Positions 7,904-16,552 of a stretch of DNA of 64,000 nt are shown here, piece after piece. The notes beneath the pieces were generated by a model, which was not told where the DNA came from, made no database searches, and saw only the letters and a program-made list of their open reading frames with translations. Origin of the DNA: Paenibacillus lutimineralis (GTDB lineage Bacteria > Bacillota > Bacilli > Paenibacillales > Paenibacillaceae). The translations under genes were made by a program, and so were the position numbers. Position 1 is the first letter of the stretch. Each line of letters opens with the position of its first letter. The stretch is taken from assembly GCF_003991425.1 (NCBI RefSeq), contig NZ_CP034346.1:5121501-5185500 (forward strand). Direction: 5' to 3'.

Positions 7904-9338
7904 AGATGTTATTCTCCCGCCTGAAGGAGCTGGGCGTTTGCCCAACCACGCGCTTGAATACCTTAATAAAATAGGCGTTATCCGAAAATCCCGTTTGATA
8001 GGCGATCTCCTCCACATTTAGCTTGGAATGCAACAGCAATCGCTTCGCCTGCACAATTCGGATGTTTTGCAGATAGGCGATCGGCGTCAGTCCGGTCTTT
8101 TTGCCAAACACGGTGCTTAAATAATCTACGTTTATGGATACCAGCCTGGCTAAATCTGCGACCTTGATATTCTCTTTGAAATGCTCCAGCATATATTGGA
8201 TCACCCGATTTACCTCCGGATGGTCTGTATAACTAATATTTTCCTCCTTCATCTGGCGGATCTGCTCGTGTATAGCTTGTTGTACAAAGACAAGCAGCGA
8301 CTCATGGCTGACGGCCGAGTTGATTTCCCATCTGTCCTCCGATTTCCGTCCTGCCAGCATAGCAAGCATATGAAGGAGATGAGAAGCCAGCATTTTTACT
8401 TCTATATGAGAAAAAGCCGAGATTTCCATACTGCCCCATATCAGAGCAATCACCTCGGCGCATTTGTGTTCATCGCGTTCTTCAAAGCAGCGGATCAGTT
8501 CAGCTTCCAGCTCCGCAATAGCAGGCAGCTCGTGTCGCTCCTTCACCGAGTCTGCCTTACACCCGTACCAATCTGCATTCAATTGATTCAATGCTGAGCG
8601 CCAATCCTGGGACAGCTGAGTCAAACTGCTGCCAGCCACTATACCAATAGAACAATTCAGCTTAAACTTGCTTCCATGCTCGGCCTTCTTCTGAGAGCTC
8701 CAGCAGAAGTAAGTCGTCTGTCCTCTCTCATAGAAGGATTGAACCAAAAGATACTTCTCCGTTTGGATACTAGCCAGATTCTCATTAGCCGGAACTGCTC
8801 CGCTCAACACAGTAAAAATATCCAGATTTAAACTGCGGAATTTCTCCGCTGCCGCAATCGTTCCGATTTGATCATTACCGTCAGATGCGGTCGTTCCACA
8901 AATACCTGACCAGACGCGGTGATAATAAGGATACAACGCCTCCCCAGCGATCGTGAATTCCTCGATCAACTCTTCCTTAATCCGCGCCAGATTCTCCAAC
9001 AGAACATCATCATTTAAGGACAGCTTCAACAGATAGTTGAAAGCCCCATATTGAAGGGCATCCCGGGCATAATCAAAGTGGCTCAATGCCGTTAGCATAA
9101 TAAATCGGCTGCGAATTCCCGCCTTACGCGTTTCCTTTAACAATTCAATCCCGTCCATCCCCGGCATGGCAATATCAGCAATCACGACATCAGGCTTTAG
9201 CTTCAGAATAGCCGCCAAGGCTTCCTTACCGTTTCCAGCCTCTCCTACAACGCTAAATCCATGGCGTGCCCAGTTCACCGTATCCCGAATCGCCTCGCGG
9301 ACAAACACCTCATCTTCCACCAGTAAAATCGTCCACAT
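7902..9338 (-). CDS. Two-component response regulator, YesN type (REC + AraC HTH)
   Basis: 478-aa regulator. The N-terminal receiver domain has acidic residues at 8-10 and phospho-acceptor Asp55 (VIADIAMPG). A variable middle region follows, and the C-terminus is an AraC-type double helix-turn-helix (EEIAYQTGFSDNAYF, then TPSSFRRE). The ATG at 9338 sits 9 bases after GGAG and overlaps the end of the kinase gene by 29 bases, indicating translational coupling. Likely activates the importer and esterase genes downstream in response to the extracellular sugar. Confidence 0.93.
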   Translation of the reverse strand: MWTILLVEDEVFVREAIRDTVNWARHGFSVVGEAGNGKEALAAILKLKPDVVIADIAMPGMDGIELLKETRKAGIRSRFIMLTALSHFDYARDALQYGAFNYLLKLSLNDDVLLENLARIKEELIEEFTIAGEALYPYYHRVWSGICGTTASDGNDQIGTIAAAEKFRSLNLDIFTVLSGAVPANENLASIQTEKYLLVQSFYERGQTTYFCWSSQKKAEHGSKFKLNCSIGIVAGSSLTQLSQDWRSALNQLNADWYGCKADSVKERHELPAIAELEAELIRCFEERDEHKCAEVIALIWGSMEISAFSHIEVKMLASHLLHMLAMLAGRKSEDRWEINSAVSHESLLVFVQQAIHEQIRQMKEENISYTDHPEVNRVIQYMLEHFKENIKVADLARLVSINVDYLSTVFGKKTGLTPIAYLQNIRIVQAKRLLLHSKLNVEEIAYQTGFSDNAYFIKVFKRVVGQTPSSFRRENNI

Positions 9339-11109
9339 GATCATCGTCTCCTTCCTGTAAATAAGGCGTCGCAATCAGCAAAGGCAGCCGGAGTCGGACC
9401 AGGGTCCCTTCCGCTCCAGTTATAAATTCCATAGAACCCTCCCGCTTAAAAAGTAATTGCAGCCTTTCTTTCAAATTGCTCAGTCCGATGCCGTGGCCGC
9501 TTCGTCTTCCCGGCTTAAGCGCGGCCGCTTCCATGCCGATGCCATTATCCTCCACCTCAAGAACCAGATCACTTCGCTCTGCTCTAACCCTTACCCAGAT
9601 CGTGCCGCATCCGTCAGCCCCATCAAAGCCATGGGCAATGGAATTCTCCACTAGAGGCTGAAGGCTAAGCTTGGGGACCAAAGCGTGCTGAACCGACTCA
9701 TCTATTTCATAAAGAATGATGAAATGGCCCCGAAAGCGAAATGATTGAATAGATTCATAGGAACGCAACAGCTTTATTTCCGCATTAAGAGGAATCAGCT
9801 CTATTTCCGAGTTGAGACTTGCTTCCAGTATTAACCCCAAAGACGTACAGATGCCTGCGATTGCTTCTTGTTTTTCCCTTCTGGCAATCCATTTGACGGT
9901 ATTCAAGGTATTCAACAGAAAATGCGGGTTCATTTGCGAGAGCAGCATTTGGAAGCGAACAGCCTGCTTCTGCCGCTCCTCCAGCTTAAGCTTATTAATA
10001 AGCACCAGGACATCGTCAATCATTCGATTGAAGCTTTCGCCGAGGAAGCGCACCTCATCTGTTGCACCCCTGCCGATGGAGATTTTTACATTCAGCTTCT
10101 TATCCGACGCTTCCTCCATACTGCGTTTCAGCACGTTCAGCGGCTTTGTCATGCGGGCGGACAAAATGATGGTCACCAACACGAAAGCGATAACCAGTAT
10201 GGTCAAGAATACAAAAACAATAAATCTTAATTGCCGAATCTCCTGCTGCAGCTCGCTTAGCGGCATTTGGCTGACCACATACCAATCCAGATCCTCCAGA
10301 TAGCTATAATTGATCAAGGACAAGGATTGTTTATCCTCATAGTGCCCCTCCTGGGCTTGCAAAGACATAATTCTATGCATCATATCCGTACTGAAAGCTG
10401 TTATCTTGCTTTGTAGAATGGTCTCTCCTTGTCCGGTAAAAATGGTCAGATCCTGATTCACTGGACTATCCTTCAATGTGCTGCGGAACCATTCCTGTAT
10501 GTTAATGCTGATCCGGGCCAGTCCGTAGTTTCCTCTCAATGGGTCATTCAGGATTGTGTACAGACTCAGTAGCTTACTCCCCTGGCTGCCTCTTACATCG
10601 TTCAAATCATCCGCTACCCAGCGGTATGGATGAGCACTGCTTTGCAGAACACTCTGCCAATCCTGCAAATCCTCTAAATCATTGGTCAACTGACTGTTGG
10701 GAGCATATGAGGTGTATACGTTGCCCTTAAGATCGATGAATCGAAAATACAGCTCCGTCTGATGGAAGAAAAAGCTGTTGTTGATTCCAAACATTTTGCT
10801 CTCGATCACTTTCTTTCGTTCTAGGGGATCATACTTGTCCGGATCGTGCATGATCTGGATCAGGCTCTCATCCTGGCTCAGCATGATATTTGCCTTATAA
10901 GCAAAGGCCATCATGTCATTCAAAGACATATGAACCTGCTGCATACGCTCGGACATCCGATCCATCATATCCTTCTGGCGAATCGATTCAAAATGCTGGA
11001 ACAAATAATAAATGGCGATACACAAAGGAATCATAAGAAGGGTGATATAAGCCATGATAAGCCTGTGTTTCAAGGTATTCGGAAGCAAATTGCGCCAGTT
11101 AAGCATCAT
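9310..11109 (-). CDS. Sensor histidine kinase, YesM type
   Basis: 599-aa membrane kinase: TM1 about 17-37, extracellular sensor region, TM2 about 296-317, HAMP 318-372, His_kinase domain with SQMNPHFLLNTLN (His396), and an ATPase domain with DNGIGM and GHGIGLSNL. The start at 11109 (GGGGAG 10 bases upstream) is preferred; the frame stays open to 11340 but that stretch crosses a perfect terminator hairpin (11210-11248), so the extension is not credible. It is the first gene of the operon and phosphorylates the overlapping response regulator. Confidence 0.93.
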   Translation of the reverse strand: MMLNWRNLLPNTLKHRLIMAYITLLMIPLCIAIYYLFQHFESIRQKDMMDRMSERMQQVHMSLNDMMAFAYKANIMLSQDESLIQIMHDPDKYDPLERKKVIESKMFGINNSFFFHQTELYFRFIDLKGNVYTSYAPNSQLTNDLEDLQDWQSVLQSSAHPYRWVADDLNDVRGSQGSKLLSLYTILNDPLRGNYGLARISINIQEWFRSTLKDSPVNQDLTIFTGQGETILQSKITAFSTDMMHRIMSLQAQEGHYEDKQSLSLINYSYLEDLDWYVVSQMPLSELQQEIRQLRFIVFVFLTILVIAFVLVTIILSARMTKPLNVLKRSMEEASDKKLNVKISIGRGATDEVRFLGESFNRMIDDVLVLINKLKLEERQKQAVRFQMLLSQMNPHFLLNTLNTVKWIARREKQEAIAGICTSLGLILEASLNSEIELIPLNAEIKLLRSYESIQSFRFRGHFIILYEIDESVQHALVPKLSLQPLVENSIAHGFDGADGCGTIWVRVRAERSDLVLEVEDNGIGMEAAALKPGRRSGHGIGLSNLKERLQLLFKREGSMEFITGAEGTLVRLRLPLLIATPYLQEGDDDHVDDFTGGR

Positions 11110-11209
11110 GTAGGATCCACTCCCCAAAACGTAGTTAAATGTTCTTAAGGCACAAAACAATGAAGGTAAGTATTCGTTCAATCCAAAAAAATTGGCGGGT
11201 TCTTTGAGT

Positions 11210-11248
11210 AGGCAAAAAAAACCTCTTGAACAGAGGTTTTTTTTGCCT
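11210..11248. terminator. Bidirectional-looking intrinsic terminator
   Basis: Perfect 17-bp inverted repeat (arms 11210-11226 and 11232-11248) with a 5-base loop and eight-base A and T tracts inside the stem. It lies between the CPBP gene and the kinase gene, ends transcripts of the former, and insulates the kinase operon. Confidence 0.9.
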
Positions 11249-11365
11249 AAAGCATAACAACTTTGGTTCTTTATCCACCCGATTATATCACGCGTAAAAA
11301 CGAAGCTAATAGATATAAAACTTATTGTTTTATATAACAATTCTTAGCGGAGACAGTTTGAAAAA

Positions 11366-12043
11366 TCAGATGATTCCAAACAGTATAAATCCGATGGTGT
11401 TGATCGCAAGATTAGCAAACATATGGACCATCCAAGAGGCATAAATGTTGCCATTACGCTCATTCAGCCAGTTAAACAATAAGCCCGCTATTACCAGGGA
11501 TATAATTAACAAAAGGAACAGCTCGATCGAGAACCAGCTTGTCATTATCGCAATATGATATACAGCAAAAGCCCCCGCACTGAACAGATAAGCAAACCTC
11601 CGTCCTGCCAGCTCCTTCAGCGTGAAAGAGGCAAAGCCGCGAAAGAAAAACTCCTCCAGCAGTGAATTCACGATCGATATGTACAGAGCTACAAACACAA
11701 AATTGCCTGCATTCACCCCCATATTCTTCTGCAAGGCCCCCGTTACGTTGGTGAAGTCAAATAAAGGACCCAATAGAAAATATCCGCTGAGTATAAGGGT
11801 AAATACGCCGAATCCTAGTAAAAGAGACATCAGGAGACCCTTTTTCTCAAAGGTGAACAACCTGCGGAACGGTACCCCACCAGCTATCCTGGCGTAGCTA
11901 ATCGGCAGTGTCAGAAAGAGGATGATTTTAATGACCGATTTGACTGCGTAATCCGGACGGATTACAGCATCTACCAAACTCATGGCAAGACAGCTTAGGA
12001 TAATGATGGCAATAAGTGAAGCTGTTTTCCTGCTTGATTTCAT
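11366..12043 (-). CDS. CPBP family intramembrane glutamic endopeptidase (CAAX/Abi)
   Basis: 225-aa polytopic membrane protein with about seven hydrophobic segments. All three family motifs are visible: EEFFFRG at 130-136 (Glu130, Glu131, Arg135), His163 in FAVYH and His207 with Asn211 in HMFAN. Members include CAAX-prenyl proteases, bacteriocin self-immunity and maturation proteins; which applies here cannot be told. An AAGGAG-type site precedes the start. It appears monocistronic, with a terminator at 11210-11248. No bacteriocin precursor was found beside it. Confidence 0.88.
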   Translation of the reverse strand: MKSSRKTASLIAIIILSCLAMSLVDAVIRPDYAVKSVIKIILFLTLPISYARIAGGVPFRRLFTFEKKGLLMSLLLGFGVFTLILSGYFLLGPLFDFTNVTGALQKNMGVNAGNFVFVALYISIVNSLLEEFFFRGFASFTLKELAGRRFAYLFSAGAFAVYHIAIMTSWFSIELFLLLIISLVIAGLLFNWLNERNGNIYASWMVHMFANLAINTIGFILFGII

Positions 12044-12127
12044 AAAAGAATCTCCTTTAAGCAGCTTTTGCGATTCGATCTGATTCGATATATTAGATTT
12101 CTATACTCGCCCTTTAATGACCTCTAC

Positions 12128-12170
12128 AAAAAAAAGAAAACGCCCCTGTGTTATCAAAACACCAGAAGCG
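12128..12170 (-). terminator. Intrinsic terminator of the MerR-thioredoxin operon
   Basis: Imperfect hairpin 12141-12170 followed on the minus strand by a U-rich run (complement of 12128-12140), just downstream of the thioredoxin stop. Confidence 0.7.
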
Positions 12171-12189
12171 ATTTCTTTATTCATAAGCT

Positions 12190-12510
12190 TTATGATACAT
12201 AACAGGCCAGTGCTGCTTGATACGCGCTCTTTGGCCGAAGTCCAATCAGTTTATCCATAGGTTCTCCGTTATGAAACATGATCACCGTCGGCATGGACAT
12301 GATGCCGAATTGAGCGGCAAGTTCTGGGGATTCGTCACAATCTACCTGATAAACGTCCAGACGCCCCGTCTCCTCTTGACTCAGCTCTTCCAAAATGGGA
12401 AGCAGCGCTTTGCAGGGCGGGCACCAGTTGGCTCCAAATTCAACAAGAGTGACCCCATTTTGTTTAATCGCACTTTGAAAGCTTGCTCCATCTATTCGTT
12501 GTAAACTCAT
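12190..12510 (-). CDS. Thioredoxin
   Basis: 106-aa thiol-disulfide oxidoreductase with active site W29-C-P-P-C33, a variant of the usual WCGPC, and the cis-proline loop (MSMPTV). The start at 12510 is used because GGAGG is 7 bases upstream; an ATG at 12516 overlaps the MerR stop but leaves only 1 base to that site. It is the second gene of a MerR operon, so its expression probably answers a redox or electrophile signal. The PP active site suggests altered redox potential relative to TrxA; housekeeping trxA is likely elsewhere. Confidence 0.92.
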   Translation of the reverse strand: MSLQRIDGASFQSAIKQNGVTLVEFGANWCPPCKALLPILEELSQEETGRLDVYQVDCDESPELAAQFGIMSMPTVIMFHNGEPMDKLIGLRPKSAYQAALACYVS

Positions 12511-12512
12511 TT

Positions 12513-12884
12513 TCATTCCTCCATTTCATCCCATTGTCGTTCATCCAGAATCGATTGCATGCGCTCCTCCAGATTCATTTTGATATGATTCAGCTGGTTT
12601 ATTTGCGCATCAATCTCTGCGATTTTTTGGCGGAAAATCGGGAAAACCTCCGTGCAAAACGCCTCTTTGTTTTTCATGACGCAATGCAGGAAACCTGCAA
12701 TCTGCTCGGTCGTCAATCCAAGATTCAGATATAACTGGATCGTGCGCACCTGTTCTTCTGCGAATATGGAATAATCCCGGTAGCCGCTCTCGTCACGAAC
12801 AGGCTTAAGCAATCCTTGCTGCTCATAATATCGCAGTGAACGGACGCTGACACCGGTACGGGCTGCAAGTTCTCCGATTTTCAT
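12513..12884 (-). CDS. MerR family transcriptional regulator
   Basis: 123-aa regulator: winged HTH at 1-70 beginning MKIGELAARTGVSVRSLRYY, then a long dimerisation helix (85-120). GGAGG lies 9 bases before the ATG at 12884; the frame is open further upstream but that part overlaps the promoter. Two cysteines (Cys68, Cys77) flank the start of the dimer helix, where metal or thiol sensing would be possible; no metal-site pattern of CueR or ZntR is seen. It overlaps the thioredoxin gene. A long-spacer promoter with a dyad lies just upstream, so it probably activates its own operon by DNA twisting. Confidence 0.9.
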   Translation of the reverse strand: MKIGELAARTGVSVRSLRYYEQQGLLKPVRDESGYRDYSIFAEEQVRTIQLYLNLGLTTEQIAGFLHCVMKNKEAFCTEVFPIFRQKIAEIDAQINQLNHIKMNLEERMQSILDERQWDEMEE

Positions 12885-12918
12885 GCTATCTGGCCTCCTA
12901 GATGAACGATTCGATTTC

Positions 12919-12950
12919 ATTGTAAACCCTGACATTAGTGTCAAGGTCAA
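12919..12950 (-). promoter_or_regulatory. MerR-type long-spacer promoter and operator
   Basis: Minus strand: -35 TTGACC (complement of 12945-12950), -10 TACAAT (complement of 12919-12924), 20-base spacer. The spacer holds the dyad CCTTGACA..TGTCAGGG (12927-12946). An over-long spacer filled by an inverted repeat is the signature of MerR-activated promoters. Confidence 0.75.
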
Positions 12951-13011
12951 GGGGATTTTGACTATTTTAATTTTTCCATAATTTATAGTTGATAGTTGCA
13001 TCAGTTGAATC

Positions 13012-13878
13012 TTATTTTCTTCTCTTGAATTTACCTTTAGAGCTCTTACCCCATTGGGGCCAGCGATGCGGCGGCACATGCTGGAGCATCGTATCGAATA
13101 CCGTTCCCCACTGTTCTTCATTCAGTCTCCCGATGGGATGTTCCCGATTCACCCCCAACACTCTAACCAGCCTCGCAATCTGGGGAAGCGTAAACACGCC
13201 CGATAGAGCGGCAAATAACGGTAGGCGTGGATCCCGCAGTCCGTAAGCTGCCAACGATGCAAACTTCGGCAGATGCTGTGTAAGAACGAGAGGATCCTCC
13301 CTCCGCTGGATAAAAAGAATGGCGGAATCCACTTTGGGAGGCGGTGCAAAATGATGAGGTGAAACCGCCCGCACGAGCCGGATTTCATATTGCATCCTCC
13401 AGCTCAAGATGCGCGGATCTATAATAGGAACTGCCGTAAAACGTTTGGCTGCCCCCTTCTCCACAAGCAGTACGGCTCGCTGCAGCGGAACGCCGGGATG
13501 ATCCAATAACTTTCTCATAATCGGAGTAGTTATTGAATACGGGATATTGGCAACGACGGTAAAAGGACTTCTTGGGAGAGAGACCTCCAAGAAATCAGAT
13601 TGCTTGACGCGAATGTTGCTTCTATCTTTCATCTTGTTGAATAGTCTATCAACAAACGCCGAATCTGTCTCGATGGCGAGCACATGTGCCGCTTTCTCTG
13701 CAAGCGGATAGGTTAATGCCCCCGTCCCCGCCCCGATATCGAGAACGGTATCAGTAGGGCTAATCTTAGCCAAAGCGATCATATCATGAATCAGTCGTTT
13801 GCTGATTAATAGATGCTGCGCGGAAAAGTTGGATTCTTTCTGCCACTTTTCACGACGATTTTTATTATTTTCAGACAC
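13012..13878 (-). CDS. erm: 23S rRNA (adenine-N6) methyltransferase, Erm family
   Basis: 288-aa SAM-dependent enzyme that dimethylates the 23S rRNA adenine in the macrolide/lincosamide/streptogramin B site. Motif I DIGAGTG is at 47-53, the acidic residue Glu70 ends motif II, and the catalytic NIPY is at 111-114. N-terminal NFSAQHLL is an Erm-type entry. Length matches the ErmD/K group rather than the 245-aa ErmC group; it is not the housekeeping KsgA (no such N-terminus). GTG at 13878 is chosen as start because GAGGTG, a full anti-SD match, is 7 bases upstream; ATG 13893 has no such site. The C-terminus is Lys/Arg-rich. A leader peptide and attenuator precede it. Confidence 0.9.
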   Translation of the reverse strand: MSENNKNRREKWQKESNFSAQHLLISKRLIHDMIALAKISPTDTVLDIGAGTGALTYPLAEKAAHVLAIETDSAFVDRLFNKMKDRSNIRVKQSDFLEVSLPRSPFTVVANIPYSITTPIMRKLLDHPGVPLQRAVLLVEKGAAKRFTAVPIIDPRILSWRMQYEIRLVRAVSPHHFAPPPKVDSAILFIQRREDPLVLTQHLPKFASLAAYGLRDPRLPLFAALSGVFTLPQIARLVRVLGVNREHPIGRLNEEQWGTVFDTMLQHVPPHRWPQWGKSSKGKFKRRK

Positions 13879-13905
13879 CAAAAAGCACCTCATTCATTCG
13901 TATAG

Positions 13906-13980
13906 TAATGAAAAAGGTACAGCACAAATAATCCTGCGCATTTCATAAGAAAATGCCTGGATCTAGATGTTCTGTACCTT
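13906..13980 (-). promoter_or_regulatory. erm attenuator: terminator-type hairpin with alternative SD-masking pairing
   Basis: In the minus-strand RNA, arm 1 GGTACAGAAC (13969-13978) pairs with arm 2 GTGCTGTACC (13916-13925), followed by five U; an inner stem is formed by 13951-13956 and 13938-13943. This is an intrinsic-terminator layout 4 bases after the leader peptide stop. The same arm 2 region (GUACCU.UUCAUU) can instead pair with AAUGAA..AGGUGC covering the erm ribosome binding site. ErmK/ErmD-type transcription attenuation is the closest known model. Confidence 0.75.
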
Positions 13981-13982
13981 CA

Positions 13983-14015
13983 TTAACGAATACGTATGAA
14001 TGCGATGCAATACAT
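13983..14015 (-). CDS. erm leader peptide MYCIAFIRIR
   Basis: Ten-codon frame: ATG at 14015 to TAA at 13983, with GGGAGG 11 bases upstream. It encodes MYCIAFIRIR. The end Arg-Ile-Arg fits the +X+ macrolide arrest motif known from the ErmD leader (RLR). A ribosome stalled at Arg8-Arg10 would cover the first arm of the attenuator hairpin just downstream, letting transcription continue into erm. Too short for gene callers, but position, ribosome site and motif agree. Confidence 0.8.
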   Translation of the reverse strand: MYCIAFIRIR

Positions 14016-14130
14016 TTTAGGACAGTCCTCCCTTATATGAAACGGCTCATATTACAACCACAGTATAACATAGTCCATCCGCCGATCTCATGGGGAATCT
14101 TCGATATAACGATTCTTTACCATCAGCGAA

Positions 14131-14164
14131 CTAGGAAAAAACCTCTCCAGAGGTTTTTTCCTAG
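14131..14164. terminator. Intrinsic terminator after the FAD oxidoreductase gene
   Basis: Perfect 16-bp inverted repeat with A6 and T6 tracts (arms 14131-14146 and 14149-14164), 13 bases after the oxidoreductase stop. It separates that gene from the erm transcription unit. Confidence 0.9.
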
Positions 14165-14176
14165 TCATATTGACTG

Positions 14177-16426
14177 CTATCCGCACACACGTATCTCTAT
14201 AATCTCTGCCCGGGGGCAACCGTTGGTTGCATCCACCACCAAGCGGAGCCGTTCCGAAGAAAGCGATCGATCCAGTGTATGCACTGCTCTGCGCTTCCGG
14301 TTATTTCGGACTTCGGCAACGGTGACCCATTCACCATCTATATAAGCCTGCAATCGGTAATCCTTGACCAATTCTGGAATTGCCTCAAACGGTGTGCGGT
14401 GATGATGTAGATTGATCAGATCCTCATTCACATCATCGTTAAATGCCAGATGCACCGTGCGAATGGTGACCGGTGCCGGCCAACTTAGCTCCAGCCACTC
14501 CGGCGAGTCCTCCTGCAACGAGGCGGACGACCACAGATGCGGCCCCGCATACGGCCGATGATAACCGTCGATCACCTTATCGGGCGCAAAGGCATGTGTC
14601 GGCGAGAGAAGACGGAAGCAGATGGACTTGCGGACAAACGGGCGCATATTCCACTGCACAACCGGCTGAGCTGGCTGTTGATCGCCGAAGTCCGGAGATA
14701 CGATAGGCTGTGGACCTTTCTCGAACACAAGCACCCCAGATTGCGGCTCATCAGACAAATGCAAGGTAATTTGCTCATTTGCTTTAATGATAAGAAAAGC
14801 GTTCTGTGAAGCGTCCGGCTTCCAATGTAAGTGCAGCTTAGCCCACTGCCCCACTCCTTTCGTTAACGGAGTCGACACCGCCGTCTTCATCGTATGCGGG
14901 ACATAGTTTTCACCACGCCCAGTATCCCATAGCTCCAGCTCCAGCGTCGTGTCCTCTGCCGCATCAACAAGCAGATCAATTCCTGTCAGTTCCGGATCAA
15001 CTGGCAAGAGCAAGCCGATATCGGTGTTTAGTTGATAGGATTCAACCGATTTCTGCACATTTAGCTGCGTCAATGTGCTGGAGGCTGCTAATCGGGCACT
15101 CCTTGCCAAATCGTCCGGATCCTCATTGCGGAAACCGATGATGGACGCCCCCTGGCGAAGCAGTGTTTGCTGAAGTTCCCGCATATGAGTCTGGTAGAGC
15201 TCACGCGGGAAGATCCCCTTATCTGCGCATAAAGCCGCCCCGGTGCCGGCGGCTTCACCAATAACTGCGCATGTCCCCATCACACGGGTCGTTCCAAACG
15301 CCACATGCGAAGCGCTGATATCACGTCCGGCCATCATCAGATTGTTCACGTTGACGGAATACAGTGAACGGAACGGAATATGATAGACCCCATCCGCATG
15401 CAAATGCTTAGATCCGCTTTCCACCGAATACATCCCTTGTGGAGGGTGCAAATCGATAGACCATCCGCCGAAAGCTACGCCATCTTCGAACTGGCGCTGC
15501 TCCACAATATCGTTCTGGTTAAGCACATAATCGCCAAGGAAACGGCGGTACTCCCGTTTGCCCGGAATCGAGCCCACCCACTCCAGCGTCATATTGTCGG
15601 CATCGAATTTGCCGGAATTTTTAATATAGTCCCAGATGCCATAAATCACCGCCCACAACTCGTCGCGGATCCGCTCATTGTCGTGAACCGTATCCATTTC
15701 CCCGCCCCACTCGATCCACCAATAAGCACATCCGTTATCGCCACTGCGAATAACGCGCTTCAATGGAATGGTCGTCTTCGTTATATCTATTGCAAAGCTT
15801 GGCGGTATAAACTTTACCGGAAGCCCCGCATCCTTCGTATAGAAGAACATCGTACTTCCCAGCGTGATGTCATCTGCAACCTGCGGTGCCCAATCCTCGT
15901 TATACTCTTCCTTCGCCTCTCGACCAATGCGATACTTGGCCCCGGCCAGAAAACCGACCAATCCATCGCCCGTACAATCCAGGAACATACCGCTTTCAAA
16001 ACGAATACGCCGCTCAGAGCCCATCATCCAACCGGTAACAGAACGGATGATCCTGCATCCCGCATCGCCTTTGGCCTCCACTTCATGGACATCGGTATTC
16101 AAAAACAAGCGGATATTAGGCTCCGCGCGTACAGTTTCCAGCAAAATCATGTCCCAAATATATGGGTTCCCGTCGATATTGCGATATTGGTTCTCAAGGA
16201 ATAGCTCGCCCATGATGCCGGTCTCTCGTGCATAACGATTCGTTCCATGAGCGGTAGCTCCGCACACCCAAACTCGTACCTCGCTGCTCGAATTTCCGCC
16301 TAGTACCGGACGGTTCTGAATTAGTGATACTGTCCTGCCCAAACGGGCAGCGGCAACAGCTGCGCTCACTCCTGCCAAGCCACCGCCAATCACTGTAATA
16401 TCTGACTTTATAACTTCCTTTCTCAT
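14177..16426 (-). CDS. FAD-dependent oxidoreductase with C-terminal discoidin-like domain
   Basis: 749-aa protein. The N-terminus has a Rossmann dinucleotide fold (ITVIGGGLAG at 10-19) followed by GGNSSSEVRVWVCGA, as in the FAD_oxidored family of succinate-dehydrogenase-like flavoproteins; GDGLVGFLAG lies in the middle and GRDISASHVAFGTTRVMGTCAVIGEAAG near residues 380-410 closes the FAD site. The last about 150 residues (DKVIDGYHRP, then PEWLELSWPAP) resemble an F5/8 type C sugar-binding domain. No signal peptide, so probably cytoplasmic despite that domain. AAGGAG lies 10 bases before ATG 16426. Divergent from an AraC regulator, which probably controls it. Reaction unknown, possibly oxidation of a sugar or glycoside. 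Confidence 0.85.
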   Translation of the reverse strand: MRKEVIKSDITVIGGGLAGVSAAVAAARLGRTVSLIQNRPVLGGNSSSEVRVWVCGATAHGTNRYARETGIMGELFLENQYRNIDGNPYIWDMILLETVRAEPNIRLFLNTDVHEVEAKGDAGCRIIRSVTGWMMGSERRIRFESGMFLDCTGDGLVGFLAGAKYRIGREAKEEYNEDWAPQVADDITLGSTMFFYTKDAGLPVKFIPPSFAIDITKTTIPLKRVIRSGDNGCAYWWIEWGGEMDTVHDNERIRDELWAVIYGIWDYIKNSGKFDADNMTLEWVGSIPGKREYRRFLGDYVLNQNDIVEQRQFEDGVAFGGWSIDLHPPQGMYSVESGSKHLHADGVYHIPFRSLYSVNVNNLMMAGRDISASHVAFGTTRVMGTCAVIGEAAGTGAALCADKGIFPRELYQTHMRELQQTLLRQGASIIGFRNEDPDDLARSARLAASSTLTQLNVQKSVESYQLNTDIGLLLPVDPELTGIDLLVDAAEDTTLELELWDTGRGENYVPHTMKTAVSTPLTKGVGQWAKLHLHWKPDASQNAFLIIKANEQITLHLSDEPQSGVLVFEKGPQPIVSPDFGDQQPAQPVVQWNMRPFVRKSICFRLLSPTHAFAPDKVIDGYHRPYAGPHLWSSASLQEDSPEWLELSWPAPVTIRTVHLAFNDDVNEDLINLHHHRTPFEAIPELVKDYRLQAYIDGEWVTVAEVRNNRKRRAVHTLDRSLSSERLRLVVDATNGCPRAEIIEIRVCG

Positions 16427-16552
16427 GATTGAACATCTCCTTAAGGTCGTATTCAATATCCTTGATTTCATCTTATACTGGACACTTCCTTAAATACATG
16501 CATCATGTTACGATGGAACATATACTTTATTTCACATATGAGTGGTGATGGA

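Noticed and set aside
11110..11340. N-terminal extension of the YesM kinase by 77 residues
   Set aside because: The stretch crosses a perfect 17-bp terminator hairpin, and the membrane-kinase start with a good ribosome site is at 11109.
12885..13121. N-terminal extension of the MerR protein
   Set aside because: It overlaps the promoter and dyad and the 3' end of erm; the HTH begins at 12884 behind GGAGG.
13879..13893. ATG at 13893 as the erm start
   Set aside because: No ribosome site precedes it, and the GAGGTG that serves GTG 13878 would then lie inside the coding sequence.
15380..16204. Long plus-strand open frame of 274 codons
   Set aside because: It is antisense to the FAD oxidoreductase coding sequence, with no ribosome site or recognisable domain.
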